Shown here in pieces: positions 28,601 through 37,600 of a stretch of 64,000 bases of DNA. The notes under the pieces were generated by a model. That model was given only the letters and a program-made list of their open reading frames with translations, ran no database searches and had not been told where the DNA came from. The translations under genes and the position numbers were made by a program. Positions within the stretch are counted from its first letter, which is position 1. Every line of letters begins with the position of its first letter. The stretch spans positions 16,687,687 through 16,751,686 of the forward strand of contig CM061919.1 in NCBI GenBank assembly GCA_031002005.1. The letters are read 5' to 3'. This DNA is from Vandiemenella viatica. Taxonomy: Eukaryota; Arthropoda; Insecta; Orthoptera; Morabidae.

Positions 28601-31600
28601 TAGTAAGGTGTATAATGAAATTAATTGTGATAGTAATTTATGATATACTAATTAATAATTTTGATATAGAAAATTCTGTTACTACTCGAAATGTAGCTCC
28701 AGAGCATTTAATGTGTTAAGATGGGTTCGTATCGTTTGATTTTGTAGCGGCAATATTAGCAGAAATAGTGGTTTGGTTGAAATGCTGCCTGGACCAGAAT
28801 GTTTTTGTTACAGCAGAAGGCAGAAGGAGTTTAGTTATTATTAGTAATAAGTAAGCAGCTTTCATATGCTCCGTGCAAATTAGGTGTATTGTGTTGTAAA
28901 CGACTTCCAGTGTTACTTCATGAAACAATAAGTTTATACATTAGCCCATTGAATACATTCGTTTTAAGTGTAGCATTCGATAGATATTTGCAGAATATTG
29001 AAGTAAAAAGCAGTAATATTTGTACAAAAATTCTGAACGAAAAATAAAAAGGGTTAGGTAAGTTTTAAATTTCGGCAAAAATAATTTGTAATACAAAGAC
29101 TGTATAGTAACAACAAAAGAAACAGGAAATAAATTAAACCGAGATAGAATGTAATCCTTTACATTTTTATAAATACGACATTTGGGGCACGACCATTTTG
29201 CACTTCAAGTAAACCGACTTTCGTGCTGGTATTATTATTATTATTAATCATTATTGCCCTTGAGGACAGTGTTTAAACTCAAATTATTCATGATTATTCA
29301 GTTTTTGTTTGTATTTGTCTTCTTCCTCTTCTCTTCCCAAAACCTCTTCATACGCTCACTGTGTTCCTGTTTCCTTTGTTCAGTCCATTTTGTTCCTGTT
29401 TTCTTCTGTATTTTAAATTTTCAGTTCATAATTTTGTTCCTGAATTGTCCCCTTTCCCGTGTGCTGGTATACTCATAGCATTTTACTTTATTTTCCAAGC
29501 TTTGATTTTTTATATTTATTATTACGCATATATTACGAACGAAATTATGATGTAAAATTGGATATGTCATACTATTTTACGTACGCAAATGAAATCATAT
29601 CTTTGCGAACTTGACAACAGTACCTACCTTTCTTTTTTTTTAAATTTATGGTTAAATACAGATTTATATTTCGTGCTTCCAAACTATTATTTGTCAAGTG
29701 CGTCGGTTTTATGGCTTTTAAACTAAACACAAACTTGCATATGTAAAAAGATTCTTGCTTTTATTTCTGAAAAGTAGTGTTTGCGATTTACGTAAAAAGC
29801 AAAGAGTAAACGTGGCACGGCTATCTATGAAGTAGGAAACTCTTTGTTGATTCCGAATTGATATTAATGGCAATTTCTAAAAGAACTATGCGTTTTTGCA
29901 GGATAAAATCTATCCTATGTCACTTCGCACGCAATTAACTGACTTCATGCCAAATTTCATTTAAAGATGTTGAGTTATTAAGGAGTTATTGATTCCAGAA
30001 GTACATCCAAACACACATCCGAACTTTTCCATTTTCTCATTTATAGATATATAGATAAGAAAATTGTTATTATTTATTAATTTTTATTTACGGATCTACA
30101 TAAGTCGTAATACAATGAATAAAACTAGTACACTTCTGAAAGTTTTAAATTGGTCGTTTGATTTGCCTGATGTACCCTTGCATACTTGGTAGTTATAGAG
30201 AGCTCATCACAAAGCTTATATCTATTACTGTTAGATCTTTTTCAACCAGTATTTTATTTTCCTTGTTGATCAATATTCTTTGCTAATTGATCGATGTCAC
30301 TTAGTTTTTCACTATCTTTTCTGATTGACCAAAAGATTGCGCTAATAACGCGAATTAAATTTATTTTGCTAATAAATCAAATAAATTATAATTACTTTTT
30401 TTACTCATACTTGATTCACATGTTTATCAACAGACATCAGAAGAGAAGACACAAAAATGCTCAGCATAAAGCAGGAGAAAGCAGTATAAACGTTTTAGAA
30501 ATCAAATAAACAGGAAATGCAAAAACGAAAAAGAATATTAGTTAAAAGAAAAGTGCAAAGAAGTAGATAAGGAAATAGTTGTAAGAAATTAGATATGGCC
30601 TATTGGAAGATCAAACAAAATTTCGGAGAAATGAAGAAAAGATGCATAATCATTAAAGCTGCTGATAGGAATGTTTTAAGTGTGAGACAAGGTTGTAGTC
30701 TATCTCCATTAAAATTCAATTTGTGTGGAGAGTTAGTCGATGGAAGGAATTTATGGAGAATGGGGATGATTTGAACAACAGTGTACTGAAAAAAGAAGGT
30801 GATATAGACATTGATTACCTAAGTGATGTTTTGAAGACAGATTTGATAGAGCTTTGAATGATTTGAAATCAAATAAGGGAGTTGGGATTGATGAAATTCC
30901 TTCAGAACTTCTGAAATCACTAGGAGAAGAAGGAGTCCAAAGATTATTCAGACTGATATCAGGAAGTTATGAAACAGGAGAGATTCCAACTGATTTTAAT
31001 AAAAGTATCATCTTCATACTTCTGAAGAAAGCTCAAGATGAAAAATGTGAGAATTATTGACCAAGACAATATACAGAAGAGTAAAAAAGATATTAGAAGA
31101 GATAGCAGGTGAAGATCATTTTGGGTATAAGAAAAACCGCAGCACAAGAAAGCAATTCTGGCTTTAAGATTAATACTTGAAGGGCGGATCAATAAAAACA
31201 AAGATACTGTTATGGCATTTGATAATTTAGAAAAAGCTTTTGATAATGCTGAGCGGAACAAAATGTTCAAAATTTTAACGAAGTCAGATGTAAAGTATGG
31301 AGGTAGACTAATACTTTATTATAATCTATATAAGAATCAAGTGACTACAAGGACAGAATGATGAGAGACATGCTTCAGTTAAAAAGGGTGTGAGACAAGA
31401 TTGTAGTCTATTTCCATTCAAATTCAATTTGTATGTAGGGGAAGCAATAAATCAAGTAAAAATGTGCTGAAGGAAAAAAATCAATATGGTACGAATGCTA
31501 AGGACATTGACCTGTTAGCAGAACAGACTGAGAATATTGAGAAGTTTCTGAATGTCACAAATAAAATACCGAAGGAAGATTTTGGACTAAACATAAACCA

Positions 31601-34600
31601 AAACAAGTAAAAAATAACAGTGAATTAAACATAAAATTAGGATCGGGTGCGTTAGAATAAGCAAAAAAAAAAAAAAAAAATTCTGCTATTTAGGAAGTAA
31701 AATTACAACCGATGACCGAAGCAGGAATGATGTTAAAAGCAGAATAGCAATATCGAAAAGGTCTTCCATGAAAAAGAGAAATCTCTTGATTTCAAATATT
31801 GAACTAAGAACTTTGTAAAACTTTATTTTTGGAACACAACACTTTATGGTGGTGAAGCATGATAAAGTACGAAACGAAAGTATTTTGAAGAAGATGGAAC
31901 AGAAAAGAAGTTTTGTGAAGAGACATACAGAAAGAAGAGACAGGACGGTAGGAAATATTTTGAGACATGCTGGAATGGTTAACTTGTTAGTGGAGAGAAC
32001 ATTCGAAGGTAAGAACTGCAGAGGAAGACAGAGATTAGAATATATGAAGCAGATAATTGAGGACGTGGAGGTTAGCGCAAGATTAGGAAGGAATGGAGGA
32101 TTGCATCAAAGCAGTCGAGAGAATAATGCCAGAAAAAAAATCAACAGACTTGAAGTGACTGGCATAATGTGAAGTGACTTACCGCCATGAGCCCCAGGTT
32201 GCAGAGTCTCTCGCGGATGAAGTGCCTGGCCTGCGTGTCGTTGCCGCTGGTGAGAGCTTGCTGCACGTGCGGGTCTTGGTAGACCTCGTCGAAGCCGTCC
32301 AGGTTGCGGCCTTGCCGGCTGGACAGGAGGATCGAGTCTACCACCTGTTGCTGGCGGGCCACGTCGTCGGACCCTGGAATTAGGGTTGCCAAACGTACTA
32401 TAACATATGGTCAGCGTACTATATAATGTTGAAAAAATACAGTATATAGCATGAAAAAATAATATATTTCAGATCGGTAGATCAAACTACTTTTTTTTTA
32501 ATTAATTAGTTATGAAAAGTGGTAGCAACAACGAAAGTGCGTCAGTTGTAATTGAATTGGAAGTTATTGAGAGATTATTTTATTGTTTAGGGGAGCATTG
32601 TCCTACACATATTCAAAATATTTTGAAGATGAGTTTAACTGATGGGGACGCTAAGGTTGAAGTCTTTTTTAATTTCGCGAGCCATTTTTTATATAACTTT
32701 CACATAGCTGTTAAACAACTTGAAGGTGATAACATCACAGTCTTATGTGTGTATAACATAATGTTAATTTTTAAAATCAGCGCTAAAACAACGTAAAAGA
32801 GAATGTTTCTTTGGTTAAAAAATTAAAAAAATGTTCTTAGAAGCTAAGTCCTCCACAGAAAGTGAAAATACTAAAAAGATTTTTTTTTTCTAAGGATTCG
32901 TTGATAAATGTCTGGAATATCTTCTTAATAAGTGATATGATTTTGATTAAAGCAATTGGCTATGCAAAATCCAAATATTAAATTTAAAACACAAAGTTTC
33001 ATTTGATGATTGTGAGACAATATTAGAAGTTCTAAATTAACATGAAAAAACGAGTATCAATATGGAGGAGCTTTACTCTAAAACAACATAATAATAAAAA
33101 AAAAATACAGGTAAAAGTAAGAGATTGTAGTGGGTTACCGATAGAACCAGAGACAAAAACAGCAGCATATTTTAAAATAATTTATAAAATTTATTGAAGA
33201 TTATTTCATTCGTACTCTTTATTCCCAACACTTGGGCATTCACAGAAAGTATATTTTCAATTATAAATTCGAAATTTCGATAAGAGAGAAGCAGAACTTT
33301 CGATCTACATTAATTTAAAAATTGAATGCGATAAATTATATAACAATTTTTCTGTAGACAAAAAAATTGCTAAAAGATGCAAGAAGTGCAATTATTTAAA
33401 CGAATAAGTAAAAAACATAGCTTTTGACCTTTTTTCTTCTTTCCATAAAATACCATATTTTTAACAGTACTATCATTTTTTATGTTTTCTATATTTTTGT
33501 ACAGTTTATTTTTTTTTTTAAAATACTAAAGTCAGCCGTAAAACTGTTGGTAACCCTACCTGGAACACCACACAAGGAAGCGTCCATTATCCACGTAGCT
33601 CCATTTTAACCTCCCGTGAACTTACCTTTCCCCCCCTTCCCGACGTGGATTTTGTCTCTGCCCCCTCCCCCCTTCCCCCCTCCCCCCCGCGTAGCACGTA
33701 GCTGTTTTCCATATTGATTCCGGAAGATATTTCGTACTGTTTTCTCTTGTCAGGCTATCGTAAATTACATACGGAGATAAGTAATTGACGGAAATAAACA
33801 TGAACGTGCTTTTCTTTCTGTTGAAACTTTTGACAAATGAAATAATTACACTGTTTACAAAATTTCACTCATATATATAGTAACTAACATGGGATAGCAT
33901 GCACTCAAAAACTGCTGTGAAAAATTATGATACTAACAGGTTTTTAAGTAATTGACTGCTTATGAGTTGTTGGTAATATATTTGATATTGTTAATAGCAA
34001 CTAACATGGTATAATATGTAGTCGCAAATTACAGTGAAACTTATCATGGTAACTGATTGGTAAGAAAATAACTGGTTGTTAGATGCTGGTAACAAGTGTA
34101 TACACTGTTCCACATAATAAGTATTAATTAACTCGGGATTGTATTTGTAGATTACAGGAGATATTGGTTATACTAATGGGTTGTAGCTAACTTGTTGTCA
34201 ATATATAATAATATAGCAGTTACCCGCGACTTCGTCCGCTTGAAAGTGTGTTATGGTATAAAATTTTATGTTACTATTCAGAGTACGACCAGCAGAAAAA
34301 ATTCTCCTTTAGGGTTGAAAATTTGGTCATCTGCTTCCTTGGCTTTTAATCTTCAATGAAAAGCGTTCGTCAGAGCCGGGATGTAGGTAACAAAGATGTA
34401 ACGCACGCCAAAAGACACGGTTACAAACATTACTCACTTAGGGGGCGTCCATTAATTACGTAAGATGTTTTTACGTAATCCCTAACCCCCCACCTCTCCC
34501 GTAGTGAGATCGCCCCCTAAAATGACGTGAGATTTTGACGGGACTTCCCCAACCCTACTATCGACCTTGTAGTTTTTCTTAGATCCTTTTTTTAGCTCTC

Positions 34601-37600
34601 CTACTTCAGAGAACCCCCCCCCCCTCCCCCTAAAGTCGGTATCCTCGTCGTTTGTGGATCTTTTATTCTTTTTTTTTTTTTTAGCTATGCTGCCCTTCAG
34701 GAGTTTCAAATGCTACGTGAGATTTCGCTGGATTTCGCCCCCCCCCCCCCCCACCACCACCCCATTTCACCCCACGTAATTAATGGATGCCCCCTTAGTG
34801 GCGTAGACTTCTTGAGCAGATTCTGACGTCTTTATAGTCAGAATTCGCAATGGTAACCACATTCTGAACTCCAAATCCACTGTGCACCATGGAATATTAG
34901 TAATCATTCTGGTCCAGGCTGTAGTTCAAACTTACCATAACCTTCGTTAATACAGCTCCTTTGAAATCAGTACTATGACTCAAATTTTGATATTTCACAC
35001 ATATTGTGACACTTATTACGAATCGAATTACGGTCTGATACCTGAAATGTCACACTACTTTACGTCCGCAACTGAAGTACAGATTTATATTACCTGTTCC
35101 GGAGCTATTATTAATATTCTGATACAATTAAGTACAACGCGATACATGTCACTAAATTGGCCCTCATGAAATCATCTTAAATTACTATAAAGTTTCAGTT
35201 GTCATTTTGCTTCAAGCTGTATTTCAACCAAACCACAAAATAAACCAATATTGTTGCTAAAATATCAAGGGTTCTATCAACCACACATTAATACGTTCAC
35301 TATTTGATTGTTAGTGACATCATGAATTCGATATAACCTTGACCCATTAATTTCAGACCGTGATACAAAGCAACCGCTAAAATCTGTCTGAAAAATGACC
35401 TTTGTAATATGGTGGTTGCAAAAGCAAAGTAAATAATAAATTCATGTGGAACTACATCCAGTCACATGAACTATGGCATCAGCACCACGACAGTTATTAA
35501 AATAACGTAATTTAGAAAGGTATTCTAAAATGCTCGTAACTTACGCTGTACAACGGAAAGTCCAAAATTCATTACAACTCTTACGTTAATGTTGCAAGTC
35601 AATTTTACGTCGCAATCAGTGATTATGTTAGTGCGCGTGTTTTAGTCCAGCTGTAATTCATATTGAAGGTGTATAATAAAATTAATTATGATAATTTATG
35701 CTAAGCTAATAAGGAAACCTCATATTGAAACTGTTGCTACAACTCGAAATTAGTTCCGATTCGTTTAATGTGTTAGGTGTGACCATATCGTTTGATTTTG
35801 TAGTGGAAATATCAGCGTAGAGAGTGGTTAGGTTGAAATGCTACCTGGACCTGAATATTCTTGTTATAGTATCAGGCAGCTGGAATTTAGTAATTATTAG
35901 AGTAATAAATAAGCGCCGTGTTAGTGACGACGTGTATCGCTGTGTAAACTACTCCTAACATGGCTTCTCGAAACGAAAAGTTTCTACCGTAGACTATTGA
36001 ATACATTCGTTTTAAGTGAAGGATTTAATAGTTATTAGCAGAATATTCAACAGTAAGCAAAAAATTTTTTTTCATAGGCAACTATTTCACTGATTTCTAC
36101 AGAAAGTTAAGATAAAAAACAAAAAAGGGTTTGTTATCTTCTATTAAGTTTTAAATTTTGTTAAAAATAATTTGTAATGTTACAGAGAATCTATAGCAGA
36201 AAAAAAGAAACAAAGGCAATAAACCGAACCGAGATGGAAACGAAACTGTTTCATATTCGTCACGAACATACAAAAACGGCCTCTTCGCGGACGACCATTT
36301 TGTCACTTTTAGTGAACCGACTTTTGTGCTGGTATACTCTTAGTATTTAATATTTTTTTCAAACTTTGATTTTTAATATACATATATTACGAACGGAATT
36401 ACGGGGTGATACCTGAGGTGTTACGCCATTTCATGTATGCAACTGAAGAATTCTCTTCCTGAACTTAAGGTTAAGTACAGATTTATATTTCGTGCTTCCA
36501 AACTATTATTTGTCAAGTGCGTCGGTTTTATGGCTTTTAAACTAAACACAAACTTGCATATGTAAGAAGGTTTTTGCTTTTATTTCTGAAAAGTAGTGTT
36601 TGCGATATACGTAAAAAGCAAAGAGTAAACGTGGCACGGCTATCTACGAAGTAGGAAACTCTTTGTTGTTTCCGAATTGATATTAATGGCAATTTCTAAA
36701 AGAACTATGTGTTTTTGCGGGATAAAATCTATCCTATCACACTTCGCACGCAATTAACTGACTTCATGCCAAATTTCTTTTAAATATGTTGAGTTATTAA
36801 GGAGTGATTGATTCCAGAAGTACACCCAAACACACATCCGAACTTTCTCGTTTTCTCATTTATAGATATATAGATTATCAATTATATAGTAATATTGACA
36901 TTACTAATACTAATACTATGTACTGTTCCACATCCCCGAGATTATTCTCACATGGGATCAAAATGAACATCTGTCTATCTATGTTTCTAAATTGCCGGAA
37001 AACCATCGGCTTATGGACCTTAGTGCAACAGCTGTGCAGTAAACTGTTAGAACTGACGATACCTGAAAACATTTTAAGCGTGCTATGTTCTACCAAACGG
37101 GACGCTGCAACAACTTTAAGTGTATACATAATCTTGCCATTTCAACAATTCTTGCCATTTCAACCATTTACAGAACTTATTACTCTTGCCTACTAAATAA
37201 ACAGTACTATACGAATTATACCAATGTCTTCATCCAACGTGTGACTTGGCGCATGAAACTGGAAATGATTCGTGCCAAACGGAAGAATAAAATCAAGGAC
37301 TTTCATTCTTACTGGATACAAAAGGGTGCTCTACGTGCTATATTAGCCATTGACTAAAATATTTCATTAGCTGCAGACGTTGTTCTAACAGAGTTAATGT
37401 AGTGTGTATGTATATATAAATAGATATGTATGTATATATATGTATATAGCAATTTAAGGTATTTCCTTTTATGATATTGTTTAAAAATGATTACTGAGCA
37501 GTCTCCATGTCTTGTAGTGTTAGTTTAAGCCACTATTGTTAAGCACAAATGTAATTTTTGTAATGTAGTTTATATATAAGTTAGGTTGTAAGTATACCTG

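Larger units (their letters stand above)
26832..30057. repeat. Long interspersed repeat, copy A (about 3.2 kb including nested insertions)
   Basis: It starts with CTAGCAGTTACCCGCGACTT and ends with TTATAGATATATAGAT. Large parts match copy B (34212-36876) in the same orientation. The best-preserved part is 29660-30057 against 36480-36876. No coding capacity is seen. The ACCCGCGACTTCGTCCGC start is a motif I remember as widespread in insect genomes. I cannot classify the element; its microsatellite-like end fits a non-LTR type. Confidence 0.75.
24808..32182 (-). other. Intron 3
   Basis: A 7.4-kb intron made mostly of transposon remains: Helitron helicase relic, local tandem repeat, long direct-repeat copy A with a nested SINE and foldback element, and an RTE LINE ending near the exon 2 donor. 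Confidence 0.6.

Noticed and set aside
36804..37357. Overlapping ORFs of 130 and 90 aa
   Set aside because: No known domain. The region starts inside repeat copy B and ends at a microsatellite, so it is kept only as an unidentified region.
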